Shown here: positions 1 through 8,557 of the stretch, piece by piece
Position numbering within the stretch: the stretch's first letter is position 1
Layout of the letters: each line of letters opens with the position of its first letter
Source: an uncultured Eubacterium sp.
Lineage (GTDB): Bacteria; Bacillota; Clostridia; Lachnospirales; Lachnospiraceae
Reading direction: 5' to 3'
NCBI GenBank assembly: GCA_910580075.1
Contig: CAJTVR010000018.1
Span: forward strand, 15,701 to 59,238
DNA: 43,538 bases
The notes under the pieces: generated by a model
The model's input: only the letters and a program-made list of their open reading frames with translations
Databases searched by the model: none
What the model was told of the DNA's origin: nothing
Program-made: the position numbers and the translations under genes

Positions 1-393
1 CGTCCGCATATGGCCGGGATTGGCCCGTTTCTTCCGCAGCATGATACTCCGTTTGCAAATGAGCCGGCAGGGACGTTTGAACTGACACTTAAATTACTGG
101 CGGTCCTGCGTCTGATGTTACCGAAAATCCTGCTTCCTGCAACGACTGCGCTTGGATCGATTCATCCGAAAGGGCGTGAAATGGGAATATTAGCAGGAGC
201 AAATGTAGTTATGCCTAATTTATCACCGGCAGAAGTTCGCGGTAAATATCTGCTATATGACAAAAAAGCTGTCACTGGTGATGAATCAGCACAGAATATC
301 CAGAAATTAGCAGCACATATGCAGGAAATTGGATACGAACTGTGTTATGAAAGAGGTGACAGCCTTATGACAGATAAAGAATCAGGAGAATAG
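1..393 (+). CDS. hydE: [FeFe]-hydrogenase maturase HydE, C-terminal part (5' end outside window)
   Basis: HydE is a radical-SAM enzyme that helps build the dithiomethylamine-bearing 2Fe subcluster of [FeFe]-hydrogenase. The reading frame is open to the left edge, so only the last ~130 residues are present. Recognised from the conserved stretch GIGPFLPQHDTPFANEP, followed by LLPATTALGSIHP and GILAGANVVMPNLSP, which are characteristic of HydE rather than BioB. The radical-SAM CxxxCxxC cluster would lie upstream and is not visible. It ends 2 nt before the next gene, so the two are cotranscribed. The presence of HydE implies a hydrogenase-bearing fermenter. Confidence 0.88.
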   Translation, partial: RPHMAGIGPFLPQHDTPFANEPAGTFELTLKLLAVLRLMLPKILLPATTALGSIHPKGREMGILAGANVVMPNLSPAEVRGKYLLYDKKAVTGDESAQNIQKLAAHMQEIGYELCYERGDSLMTDKESGE

Positions 394-395
394 GA

Positions 396-1286
396 ATGCC
401 TTATTCAGAAAAAGTGACTGCTTCATCAGAGCAGGACACCTGTTTTGCACAGCAGGTGGAAGTAAGCATCCGCAAAAAATTTCATAAAAAGATATTCAGC
501 CGCTTTGCAAAGGCTGTAAACGAATACAAAATGCTGGAAGAAGGAGACAGGGTGGCAGTCTGCATATCCGGAGGCAAGGATTCCATGCTGATGGCAAAAT
601 GTTTTCAGGAACTGCAAAGACACCGGAAGTTCTATTTTGAACTGGTTTTTTTAGTAATGGATCCAGGATATCAGATACGCAATCGCAGGAAAATTGAACT
701 GAATGCGGAAATGATGGATATACCGCTGACTATTTTTGAATCAGATATTTTTCATGCAGTTGACCATATCAAAAAATCGCCGTGCTACTTATGTGCCCGC
801 ATGCGCCGCGGATATCTTTACAGTAAAGCTCAGGAACTTGGCTGTAATAAAATAGCGCTGGGGCATCATTTTGACGATGTAATCGAAACAGTTTTAATGG
901 GCATGCTCTATGGAGGCCAGGTTCAGACCATGATGCCAAAGCTTCACAGTACTAATTTTGAGGGAATGCAGCTTATCCGGCCTTTGTATCTTGTGCGGGA
1001 AGATGATATTAAACACTGGAGGGATTACCACAATCTCGAATTTCTCCAGTGTGCCTGTCATTTTACTGAAGCATGTGAAAACAGTAATGAGATGAGTTCA
1101 AAACGCCAGGAAATAAAAGATTTAATAAAAACATTGAAAGAAACGAATCCTTATATTGAAGGGAATATCTTTAAAAGTGTAGAAAATGTAAATCTGAGTA
1201 CTGTAATAGCGTATAAAAAAAATGGCATCAAATATCATTTTCTGGATACTTACGAAACGGGGCAGAAAAAACAAGACAAATTATAA
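396..1286 (+). CDS. TtcA-family PP-loop ATPase (probable tRNA 2-thiolation enzyme)
   Basis: N-type PP-loop ATPase of the TtcA/TilS superfamily, which adenylates a cytidine (or related base) in tRNA before sulfur insertion. The PP-loop SGGKDS lies near residue 59. A CYLCARMRRG CxxC pair and the LGHHFDDVIET motif, both typical of TtcA, follow. A later cysteine-rich stretch (QCACHF) could supply the third ligand of an Fe-S cluster. At 296 aa it is the normal length for the family. It starts 2 nt after hydE, implying translational coupling. LarE was considered because larC is in the window, but LarE has SGGVDS and lacks this CxxC arrangement. The exact tRNA base modified is inferred from the family only. 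Confidence 0.85.
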   Translation: MPYSEKVTASSEQDTCFAQQVEVSIRKKFHKKIFSRFAKAVNEYKMLEEGDRVAVCISGGKDSMLMAKCFQELQRHRKFYFELVFLVMDPGYQIRNRRKIELNAEMMDIPLTIFESDIFHAVDHIKKSPCYLCARMRRGYLYSKAQELGCNKIALGHHFDDVIETVLMGMLYGGQVQTMMPKLHSTNFEGMQLIRPLYLVREDDIKHWRDYHNLEFLQCACHFTEACENSNEMSSKRQEIKDLIKTLKETNPYIEGNIFKSVENVNLSTVIAYKKNGIKYHFLDTYETGQKKQDKL

Positions 1287-1314
1287 GTATCTGATTTTAG
1301 TGTAAATCAGAATA

Positions 1315-1353
1315 AAAACAGAGAAACACTCATATTGTGCGTTTCTCTGTTTT
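1315..1353. terminator. Bidirectional rho-independent terminator between ttcA-like gene and trxA
   Basis: Perfect 13-bp stem (AAAACAGAGAAAC paired with GTTTCTCTGTTTT) with a 13-nt loop. The A-run on one side and T-run on the other let it stop transcription arriving from either convergent gene. A smaller hairpin (CTGATTT/AAATCAG) sits just upstream at 1291-1310. Confidence 0.85.
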
Positions 1354-1370
1354 CATATTCTGGCAGATCA

Positions 1371-1679
1371 TCATTTTACGAGATCTAAAATTGCATTTTT
1401 CGGAATCAGTCCGACTGAAGTATTGGATACTTCTCCATTTTTGAATGCAATCAGAGTAGGAATACTCATGACACGAAAGCGCGAAGCAAGCTGCGGCTGT
1501 TCGTCCACATTAACTTTGCATAATTTTACTTCTTCTGTTTCTGCAGAGAGCTCTTCTATCGCAGGTGAAAGACGTTTACAGGGGCCGCACCAGTCTGCCC
1601 AGAAATCTACAATTACAGGTTTATCAGATTGAAGGACCTCCGATTCAAAATTTTCAGATGTTATTATTGTAACTGCCAT
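1371..1679 (-). CDS. trxA: Thioredoxin
   Basis: Small cytosolic dithiol-disulfide oxidoreductase. The active site WCGPC is at residues 30-34, preceded by the usual IVDFWAD strand. The cis-proline loop appears as MSIPTLIAFKNG. At 102 aa it has the full thioredoxin fold and the usual family length. The start is set by AAAGGAG 8 nt upstream of ATG. It is convergent with the ttcA-like gene and shares a terminator with it. It appears monocistronic, without a thioredoxin reductase partner in the window. Confidence 0.95.
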   Translation of the reverse strand: MAVTIITSENFESEVLQSDKPVIVDFWADWCGPCKRLSPAIEELSAETEEVKLCKVNVDEQPQLASRFRVMSIPTLIAFKNGEVSNTSVGLIPKNAILDLVK

Positions 1680-1793
1680 GTTATACGCTCCTTTCTGTTA
1701 TTGAGGCATTTGTTTTCAGGCACAATGCCATCAGTCCGTCTAAACTGTTACTACAGATTAACATACGTCCGGGCAAAAATCAAGAAGTTTCAT

Positions 1794-1822
1794 TTGACAA
1801 AAAATAAGTTACGTGATATTTT
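1794..1822 (+). promoter_or_regulatory. Sigma-A type promoter upstream of acylphosphatase
   Basis: TTGACA (1794-1799), a 17-nt spacer and TATTTT (1817-1822). The next coding start on this strand is at 2030, so the transcript would carry a leader of about 200 nt that includes a 16-bp palindrome and other short inverted repeats. Confidence 0.5.
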
Positions 1823-1929
1823 GGTAACTGTAAAAACCTGGATCAGTTCCGGTTAGTATAAAGAATTCAGCAGCTGGACAAGTTTATGAGATTATTTTTA
1901 CATAGGCAGCAATATCTTCTCAGTCTGTG

Positions 1930-1945
1930 AGAACTTATAAGTTCT
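1930..1945. promoter_or_regulatory. Perfect 16-bp palindrome in the acylphosphatase leader
   Basis: AGAACTTATAAGTTCT is its own reverse complement. It lies in the 350-nt gap between divergent trxA and the acylphosphatase gene, downstream of the predicted promoter. It could be an operator half-site pair; there is no T-run, so it is not a terminator. Confidence 0.35.
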
Positions 1946-2029
1946 TAATTAGACAGGAGACGTAAAAGAAAGTCTGAGGGGTTACAGGTATTCCCTGGAC
2001 AACCTAAATATTATATGAAGAGGCGAAAA

Positions 2030-2308
2030 ATGGAAAATATACGCAGACATATTGTTTTTTCTGGAAGAGTTCAGGGAGTTGGATTTCGCTACCGCGCTTC
2101 TTATGCAGCACGCAGTCTGAGTATTACAGGGTGGGTTCGGAATAATGACGACGGTACGGTAGAAATGGAAGCCCAGGGCAGTGAAACACAGCTAAACCGT
2201 ATGCTGTCCATGCTGAATAAAGACTCTTATATCAGAATCGAAAAAACAGTTATGACAGAGCTTCCAGTGGAAGAAAACGAACGCGGATTCCGTGTAACAG
2301 GATATTAA
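2030..2308 (+). CDS. acyP: Acylphosphatase
   Basis: Hydrolyses carboxyl-phosphate bonds such as those in acetyl phosphate or 1,3-bisphosphoglycerate. The signature GRVQGVGFRYRA holds the catalytic Arg, and GWVRNNDDGTVEMEAQG holds the catalytic Asn region. At 92 aa this is the standard length. An in-frame ATG 15 nt further upstream (2015) has no ribosome site. AGAGG sits 6-10 nt before 2030, so 2030 is chosen. The role in this organism is unknown, as for most bacterial acylphosphatases. Confidence 0.92.
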   Translation: MENIRRHIVFSGRVQGVGFRYRASYAARSLSITGWVRNNDDGTVEMEAQGSETQLNRMLSMLNKDSYIRIEKTVMTELPVEENERGFRVTGY

Positions 2309-2971
2309 TTTGCACCGGTCACTGCAGCCGGGTGAATATGCTTCTGTGCTTTCATTCTTAACAATATTTTAACGATATATGATATCATAGAATGTATATA
2401 TACAATATGCATTCATTTTACAGGAATGAATAGAATAAGTTTCACGAAGGAAAAATGGATAGCATGATAGAGGGAATTTAATGCAGAAGTGACAGCTTTC
2501 TGCTATTTGATGATTCTAGTTTGCGAAGGAGGTTCTCTTTTTCATATCCGGACATTCTCTAAGATTCTGTTTTGCAGCAGCGTTATAACAGCAGTAAAAT
2601 CTGAATTACGGGAAGATACAAAATTCTTAAAATTCAGGACTTAAATTCATGGCATGGCCAAAACGTGATCTTAGGGTGCAGACCCCATGTTATGTGTAAA
2701 ATACAGCTCTAAAGCAGTTAGAATCAGATTTATTAAAATAGCATTAAATTATTATTCCCATATGTCTGTATATGCAGAAGATTTAATTAATCGTTATTGC
2801 ATAAATATTTTAAAATCTATGTCAGAAGCTGAACATTCGTAAATGCTGGAAAGGTGGCAGGTATTCCTTTCTATATTTACTGTATAGTCTTTCAGATTAT
2901 GCACATACTAAGAACTAAGAAGCGGTATTATTATCTATATTTTTAATTTAAATTTAATAATGAGGAAAAAC
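2309..2971. other. 660-nt gap upstream of the siroheme reductase, no supported gene
   Basis: AT-rich with no credible protein gene. It contains several short inverted repeats (for example ATTCATT/AATGAAT near 2411-2431). It also holds an 8-codon ORF at 2455-2481 with GAAGG 4 nt upstream. A long structured leader for the downstream reductase is possible, but no known riboswitch class was recognised. Confidence 0.35.
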
Positions 2972-4510
2972 ATGGATACACAAATTTTTAAAAAATATAT
3001 CCCGGAATTTACAGAAAAAACAGCAGCATTTTACGATGGTACGCTGAGCCAGAAAGATTATAAAGGATTTTCAGGCTTTTATGGAAGCTATGCCCAAAGA
3101 GGGGGAAAGGCAAACATGCTTCGTCTGCGTATGACAGCAGGCCGTGTTACAAAAGAAAAGATGGCATTTACAGCAAATGTCATCCGGGAACATCAGATTT
3201 CCAGAGTTCATTTTACTACCTGCCAGACAATACAGCTGCATGATTTACAGCCACAGACAGTCTCAGATATTATGAATCAGGCTCTGGATGCAGGAATCGT
3301 GACAATTGGAGGCGGGGGAGACTATCCAAGAAACGTGATGTGCCCGCCGTTATCCGGTGTAGAAAAAGATGAGTATTTTGATGTTTCACCATGGGCAGAG
3401 GCAGCCGGAGAATATCTGATACAGCTGATTACAGCTAAAAAAATGCCGCGGAAACTAAAGGTTGCATTTTCAAATTCGCCTCAGAATATCACACATGCAA
3501 CTTACCGTGACCTGGGATTTGCTGCAGCGGACAATGGGAAGTTTGAAGTGTACAGTGCTGGCGGGCTTGGGTTAAATCCACGTTTTGGCGTAAAAGTAGC
3601 TGAAGATGCAGAACCGGAAATGGTTCTATATTATATTAAGGCTATGTGGAAGACATTTCTTGCATACGGCAATTACGAAAGCAGGGCAAGAGCACGCACG
3701 AGGTATATGCAGGAGGCACTTGGCGGACCAGAGCTGTATAAAAAAGCTTTTCTGGAAAAATTACAGGAAGTGATGGATTCAGGTGAAGATCTCCGCATTC
3801 ATGCCAGCCGCAGGCCAGTGACAAAGAAAGGAAGCAGTACAAAGATTTCTGACCGGCGCATTCTGGAGCAGAAACAGAAAGGACTTTATACAGCTGTATG
3901 GCATCCGGTCGGTGGCATGCCGGATGCAGATATATTTTGCAGACTGAATGATGCTGTACAAAAAATGGAAGCCGTGGAAATGCGCCTTTCGCCGGATGAA
4001 ACAGCATATATTATAAATCTTACAGCTGAAGAGGCAGAAAAAATTTTAAAAATTACCTGTGACAGTGCAAAAAGTGTGTTTGAAACATCTGTAAGCTGTA
4101 TCGGAGCGTCTGTGTGCCAGACAGGTGTGCGCGATTCTCAGGCACTGCTTGAAAAATGTGTGAAAGCTGTCCGTGAAGCTGGCATTCCGGACGGAGCACT
4201 GCCACAGATCCATATTTCAGGATGTCCTTCTTCGTGCGGAACACATCAGACAGGAGTGATTGGATTTCGCGGAGGCATGAAAAAAGAAGATGGAAAACCA
4301 CAGTCAGCTTTTGTACTATGTGTAAACGGATGTGACAGACAGGGAAAAGAACAGATGGGCCGCGAGGCAGGTGCAATTTTAGAGACAAAGATCCCGGAAT
4401 TTTTAGTAAAATTAGGCAGGACTGTAGCAGATAGCGGAATGGACTTTTTACAATGGAATAAAAAAAATCCTGATGCGCTGGAAGTTCTTGCAGCAGAATA
4501 TACTGCCTGA
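2972..4510 (+). CDS. Siroheme/[4Fe-4S] nitrite or sulfite reductase
   Basis: Six-electron reductase of nitrite to ammonia or sulfite to sulfide, using coupled siroheme and a 4Fe-4S cluster. Two ferredoxin-like half-domains and two siroheme-binding domains are visible in order. The N-terminal part has TTCQTIQLHDL and GGGGDYPRNVMCPP. The cluster ligands are CX5C (CIGASVC) and CX3C (CPSSC) in the C-terminal part. Length is about 512 aa, typical of the ferredoxin-dependent NirA/Sir family. The start at 2972 is preferred over 2960 because GAGGA precedes it at correct spacing. It is a single-gene unit closed by a strong terminator, with no siroheme or sulfate genes beside it. Nitrite versus sulfite cannot be decided from sequence alone. 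Confidence 0.85.
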   Translation: MDTQIFKKYIPEFTEKTAAFYDGTLSQKDYKGFSGFYGSYAQRGGKANMLRLRMTAGRVTKEKMAFTANVIREHQISRVHFTTCQTIQLHDLQPQTVSDIMNQALDAGIVTIGGGGDYPRNVMCPPLSGVEKDEYFDVSPWAEAAGEYLIQLITAKKMPRKLKVAFSNSPQNITHATYRDLGFAAADNGKFEVYSAGGLGLNPRFGVKVAEDAEPEMVLYYIKAMWKTFLAYGNYESRARARTRYMQEALGGPELYKKAFLEKLQEVMDSGEDLRIHASRRPVTKKGSSTKISDRRILEQKQKGLYTAVWHPVGGMPDADIFCRLNDAVQKMEAVEMRLSPDETAYIINLTAEEAEKILKITCDSAKSVFETSVSCIGASVCQTGVRDSQALLEKCVKAVREAGIPDGALPQIHISGCPSSCGTHQTGVIGFRGGMKKEDGKPQSAFVLCVNGCDRQGKEQMGREAGAILETKIPEFLVKLGRTVADSGMDFLQWNKKNPDALEVLAAEYTA

Positions 4511-4528
4511 ATCGCTGCTGCTGGCAGG

Positions 4529-4565
4529 AAGGAACATATATGTCATGATATATGTTCCTTTTTTG
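4529..4565 (+). terminator. Rho-independent terminator of the siroheme reductase
   Basis: Perfect 13-bp stem (AAGGAACATATAT / ATATATGTTCCTT) around a 6-nt loop, followed by a T-run. It lies inside the longest possible reading frame of the next gene, so that gene must start downstream of it. Confidence 0.9.
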
Positions 4566-4653
4566 TGTTAAGAAAACAAAAAAGAATCCGATAAAATATA
4601 TAACAGACATAAATGAATCTTCAGAGCTACGGAAAGCGGGTAAATCCAAGGGA

Positions 4654-5019
4654 ATGGGGGAAGGATATGAAAAATTGGAACTGGATAAAATGGAAAGTCA
4701 AAGAGAAGCGAAACGCAGAATTATAGTCAGACAGGGAACGAAAACTAGAATTGTTAATATAGAGGATGTTATCTATATCGAAAGCTTAGGCAGAAAAGCA
4801 GTGCTGCATTTAAAAGGCGAAACAATCGAATACTATGAGAAAATCAGCAGCCTGGAAGAACAGCTCTATCCTGTTTTTTTTCGTGTCCACAGAGCATATC
4901 TTGTTAATCTGGACTATGTAGAAAGCTATACCAAACGTGAAGTCCTTCTGAAAAACGCAGAATCTGTGCTCATTTCTAAATACAGAATCCGTGAATTCCA
5001 AAAAGTACTTGCAAAATAA
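4654..5019 (+). CDS. LytTR-domain transcriptional regulator (no receiver domain)
   Basis: Stand-alone LytTR DNA-binding protein. The domain spans nearly the whole product: RIIVRQGTKTRIVNIEDVIYIES, then the FFRVHRAYLVNLDYVESY core, then the ISKYRIREF end. There is no response-regulator receiver domain, so it is not a standard two-component regulator. The start is uncertain. 4654 is the first in-frame ATG after the preceding terminator, and 4690 (just before ESQREAK) is a fair alternative. Neither has a good ribosome site, whereas a strong GGGGGAAGG site serves an out-of-frame ATG at 4667. A small sequence error or programmed shift near there cannot be excluded. Target genes are unknown. Confidence 0.75.
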   Translation: MGEGYEKLELDKMESQREAKRRIIVRQGTKTRIVNIEDVIYIESLGRKAVLHLKGETIEYYEKISSLEEQLYPVFFRVHRAYLVNLDYVESYTKREVLLKNAESVLISKYRIREFQKVLAK

Positions 5020-5053
5020 CCGTAAAAGGGCTAAAATGTAGCAGATATAAGGA

Positions 5054-5072
5054 GTAATATGTCATATATTAC
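5054..5072. promoter_or_regulatory. Inverted repeat upstream of pncB
   Basis: GTAATAT - 5 nt - ATATTAC, perfect 7-bp arms, ending 18 nt before the pncB start codon. It overlaps a second ATG (5059) that has its own AAGGAG. It could be an operator site or part of a leader-peptide arrangement. Confidence 0.35.
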
Positions 5073-5090
5073 AGAGAAGGAGAAAGCTAC

Positions 5091-6539
5091 ATGCAGCACA
5101 ATGAGAGAAATTTGTCTATGGTTATGGATTTTTATGAAATGACTATGAGCAATGGTTTTTTTTCAGATAAAAATCATAACGCAAGAGTAGCGTTTGATGT
5201 ATTTTACCGCAGAAATCCGGACAAGGCTGGATTTTCTATTTTTGCCGGGTTAGAACAGATTATTGAATATATTACAAATCTTCATTTCAATGATGATGAT
5301 ATAGAGTATCTGAAGAGCCAGGGGCTGTTTTCAGATGAATTCTTAACATATTTAAAAAATTTTCATTTTAAAGGCGATATTTATGCTTTCAGGGAAGGCA
5401 CAGTGATGTACCCCAATGAACCAGTCATCACTGTAATAGCGCAGTTAATTGATGCGCAGTTAATTGAGACTGCTATTCTTTTGGAAATAAACCACCAGTC
5501 TTTAATTGCAACCAAAACAAGAAGAATTGTAAAAGCTGCTAAAGGGCGTACAGTATCTGATTTTGGTGCCAGACGTGCACACAATATGGATGCTGCCGTA
5601 TATGGTGCAAGAGCTGCTTATATTGGCGGAGCTGCGGCTACAGCAACTGTACTTGCCGGGAAAATGTTTCAGATACCAGTCAACGGCACTATGGCCCACA
5701 GCTGGGTCATGTATTTTAATGATGAATTTACTGCATTTAAAAAATATGCACAGACATATCCGGATGCTGCAGTACTTTTAGCTGATACTTATGATGTATT
5801 AGAAAGCGGTGTTCCCAATGCTGTCAGAACGGCTAAAGAAGTATTAGAACCAATGGGAAAACGGTTAAAGGGAATCCGTCTGGACAGCGGTGACCTGGCT
5901 TATTTATCTAAACGTGCAAGAAAAATGTTAGACGAAGCGGGACTTTGTGACTGTAAAATTATAGTTTCAAATAGTCTGGATGAATATACCATTACATCTA
6001 TTCTTGATCAGGGAGGATGTATTGACAGTTTCGGAGTAGGAGAACGGCTGATTACATCAAAATCAGAACCAGTGTTTGGAGCTGTGTATAAAATTGTGGC
6101 GGTAGAAGATGATGGTATTTTTAAACCCCGCATAAAAATCTCTGAAAATACAGAGAAAATTACAAACCCGGGACTGAAAAAAGTTTACCGCATTTATGAT
6201 CAGGAAGGGCATGCAATTGCAGACCTTCTGGCAAAATCTGACCAGGTACTGGATTTTTCCAAGCCTCTTCGTTATATAGATCCGGTAAAGCCATGGAAAA
6301 ACCGGTATTTTGAAAACTGTAGTGCAAAAGAACTGCAGATTCCGATTTTTCAGAGTGGAAAACTGGTTTACAAACAGCCTTCTATCAAAGAAATTGCAGA
6401 TTATGTCCGTTATCAGCTTTCCAGTGAAATCTGGGAAGAAGAACAGCGTTTTGAAAATCCGCATAACCACTATATGGATATGACTCCAGAACTATATGAA
6501 GAAAAAATGAACCTGCTTTACGAAGCAAGATCAGAATAA
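5091..6539 (+). CDS. pncB: Nicotinate phosphoribosyltransferase
   Basis: Entry enzyme of the Preiss-Handler NAD salvage route: nicotinate + PRPP + ATP gives nicotinate mononucleotide. It is recognised from the N-terminal MVMDFYEMTMSNGFF, from FGARRAHNMDAA, from GTMAHSW (region of the phosphorylated active-site His) and from RLDSGDLAYLSKRAR. At 482 aa it is the length of the Gram-positive type of the family. GAAGGAG lies 9 nt upstream of the start. It is probably its own unit after the LytTR gene (71-nt gap). Regulation may involve the inverted repeat just upstream. Confidence 0.93.
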   Translation: MQHNERNLSMVMDFYEMTMSNGFFSDKNHNARVAFDVFYRRNPDKAGFSIFAGLEQIIEYITNLHFNDDDIEYLKSQGLFSDEFLTYLKNFHFKGDIYAFREGTVMYPNEPVITVIAQLIDAQLIETAILLEINHQSLIATKTRRIVKAAKGRTVSDFGARRAHNMDAAVYGARAAYIGGAAATATVLAGKMFQIPVNGTMAHSWVMYFNDEFTAFKKYAQTYPDAAVLLADTYDVLESGVPNAVRTAKEVLEPMGKRLKGIRLDSGDLAYLSKRARKMLDEAGLCDCKIIVSNSLDEYTITSILDQGGCIDSFGVGERLITSKSEPVFGAVYKIVAVEDDGIFKPRIKISENTEKITNPGLKKVYRIYDQEGHAIADLLAKSDQVLDFSKPLRYIDPVKPWKNRYFENCSAKELQIPIFQSGKLVYKQPSIKEIADYVRYQLSSEIWEEEQRFENPHNHYMDMTPELYEEKMNLLYEARSE

Positions 6540-6585
6540 CATTCACACTCGCACGTATGAACAATGCGATTAGAAAGAGGAAAAT

Positions 6586-8106
6586 ATGATGAAAATTAAC
6601 AAAGCCAGAACTGAATGCAGTCTGTTATTTGTAGTTGTATTTGTATTTGTGCTTAGTATGATACCAGGATCTTCTGTGCATGCTGCAGCACAAAATACTG
6701 CAGACGGCGCTTCTTATTATGATTTGGAATATTCCTATAATACGGATTCTGATACGGCTGATACATCTTTGCCGGCAGATCAAAACAGTGACAGCAGTTT
6801 TGATACTAATCCAGATACAGAATGGAATGAGCCTTCCATTTCGTATGATGAACCAGTGCTTAATACAAATGCTCTGCATCTGGCTGCAGGAGGAGATTCT
6901 TATGAACTGCGTCTTCAAAACGCTGTCAGTGCATCATATCAGCTGGATTCGTCTGCTTCCGGCATGTCAGTTGTGAGTCTGTCTAATGAAACAGCACAGT
7001 CAGTAACAATTGCACCAGTCATGGCAGGAAATGCTGTTCTAACAGTTACTGCTGCTGGATCTGATCAGAGACAGACCGTTCTTACCTGTCAGATTACTGT
7101 TTCAAAACTGACTGTATCAGAAAATCTGGTTGAAATATATATGAATGATACAGAAAAGGAAGCAGATGTATTTATTGAAGGAGCCGACCTGGATGCTGTT
7201 TATTATGGAACGGGAGATGAATGGGATGACAGCTTTCGAGATGCACTTGCTAACAGTTCACAGTGCTCTATTGATACTGGCAATGAAGAAGTAGCAGACG
7301 CATATTTTAGTGATGGTAACATACATATTAAGGGAAATGCAAAGGGCATTACAAACATAAGAGGCAGTATTTATGGAGTACCTTTTTCTATTAAAGTAAA
7401 AGTCTACCATTATACCTTAAATAAATATGTTCTAAATACTTATAAAGGAAGCGCTCCAAAGATACTGAAAGTAAGCGGTGCCGGCAGTCATAAAGTAACC
7501 TGGACAGCAGGAAACCCGAATGTTGCGTCTGTATCCGGAAATGGTACTGTAACAGTAAAAAAAATCGGTGCGACCAAAATTACCGCAAAAGTGAATGGAC
7601 GAAAATTAACCTGTATTGTAGCTGTAAGCAGCAAGACAGCCAGCCGGGTCGTAAAAAATGCCCGTTCTATTTCACAACAGGAAAATATCCAGTACAGCCA
7701 GGCACAGCGTATGTCACAAAACTATTATGACTGCAGTTCTCTTGTATACCGCTGCTATGCACCTCTTGGTATCCGTTTTGGATATACCAATCCGTACTGG
7801 GCACCGACTGCAGCAGACGAAGGACTCTGGTGTGTGAAAACGAAGCATGTTGTTTCTTCAGAACCGGTAGATATTTTAAGCTGTAAACTAGTACCGGGAG
7901 ATACTATTTTTTATTCATTTAAAGGGAATAACGGACGTTATCTGAATATTGACCATACTGCTATATTTGCCGGTTATGCATATGATGAATCTTCTGGTCA
8001 TTACGGAACTGTAATTGAAGCCAGCAGTTCGCGAAATGCTGTTGTTGAACGAATGTTCTATCCGGGGAATACAATCATGCTGATCGGACGGCCAAGTAAA
8101 AATTAA
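6586..8106 (+). CDS. Secreted NlpC/P60-type cell-wall hydrolase with a bacterial Ig-like domain
   Basis: Predicted secreted peptidoglycan endopeptidase. A signal peptide is visible (residues 1-35: positive N-terminus, hydrophobic LLFVVVFVFVLSMIPG, cleavage near VHA-AA). A Ser/Asp/Thr-rich linker follows to about residue 90. Beta-rich Ig-like modules occupy about 95-350, the last resembling BIG2 (NPNVASVSGNGTVTVKKIGATKITA). The C-terminal ~140 residues are NlpC/P60-like, with the catalytic Cys in YYDCSSLVYRCY and the His in IDHTAIFAGY. The protein is 506 aa. The start is ATGATG after AGAGGA. It lies 46 nt after pncB, but function suggests no link. The cut peptide bond is not determinable. Confidence 0.82.
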   Translation: MMKINKARTECSLLFVVVFVFVLSMIPGSSVHAAAQNTADGASYYDLEYSYNTDSDTADTSLPADQNSDSSFDTNPDTEWNEPSISYDEPVLNTNALHLAAGGDSYELRLQNAVSASYQLDSSASGMSVVSLSNETAQSVTIAPVMAGNAVLTVTAAGSDQRQTVLTCQITVSKLTVSENLVEIYMNDTEKEADVFIEGADLDAVYYGTGDEWDDSFRDALANSSQCSIDTGNEEVADAYFSDGNIHIKGNAKGITNIRGSIYGVPFSIKVKVYHYTLNKYVLNTYKGSAPKILKVSGAGSHKVTWTAGNPNVASVSGNGTVTVKKIGATKITAKVNGRKLTCIVAVSSKTASRVVKNARSISQQENIQYSQAQRMSQNYYDCSSLVYRCYAPLGIRFGYTNPYWAPTAADEGLWCVKTKHVVSSEPVDILSCKLVPGDTIFYSFKGNNGRYLNIDHTAIFAGYAYDESSGHYGTVIEASSSRNAVVERMFYPGNTIMLIGRPSKN

Positions 8107-8557
8107 TACTTGGAGTCTGGAATGTGTTTGAAAATTCTGCATAACTGTAGAATTTGACGAAAAATATACTGCTGATTTGTAAAATGGTACTTTTTGGGAG
8201 TTTATTAGAGCAAAAGTTAAAATAATCTGGCTTGTTAGCTTTAATCACCAGAACTACACCTGTAAAAGTGTGGGGTATTTATTTCAAAAACACTATATTT
8301 AGTAATTTAAGCTATAAAAGGAAATCTATTGACAGTAATCAGAGTTTTATACTAATAAGGCAAATGCCTGCCATAAAAAATTTATCTGAACTCCAATTTA
8401 TGCAGACATCAGATAAATTTTTTATCCTGCAAGGCATTTGTTTTTATCAGTATAAAACTTTGTTATGATTTGTAAAAACATATCTGGTATAAATCAGGAA
8501 AATCTGCAGATACTGACAATGCTACAGCTTTAGCTGTCAGAAAGGAGAGTCAGTATC
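8107..8557. other. 450-nt gap: hairpins, no supported gene
   Basis: Contains a near-perfect 10-bp hairpin close to the end of the preceding gene (AAATTCTGCA ... TGTAGAATTT, about 8135-8158) and the long palindrome at 8342-8460. A 78-codon frame across the palindrome is not gene-like. Confidence 0.5.
8342..8460. repeat. Long imperfect palindrome (about 50-bp arms), MITE-like
   Basis: The left arm (8342-8389) and right arm (8409-8460) pair over roughly 50 bp with a few mismatches around a 19-nt loop. The outer tips AGTTTTATACT/AGTATAAAACT, the middle AAATGCC/GGCATTT and the inner AAATTTATCTGA/TCAGATAAATTT all match. Arms of this size exceed ordinary terminators. A small non-autonomous inverted-repeat element that may also stop transcription is the likeliest reading. 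Confidence 0.6.

Noticed and set aside
396..1286. LarE as an alternative for the PP-loop protein, given larC in the window
   Set aside because: LarE has SGGVDS and no CxxC pair; here SGGKDS and CYLCAR are TtcA features, and larC is 31 kb away.
8232..8468. 78-codon frame across the long palindrome
   Set aside because: Its coding sequence is the palindrome; no ribosome site or family resemblance.
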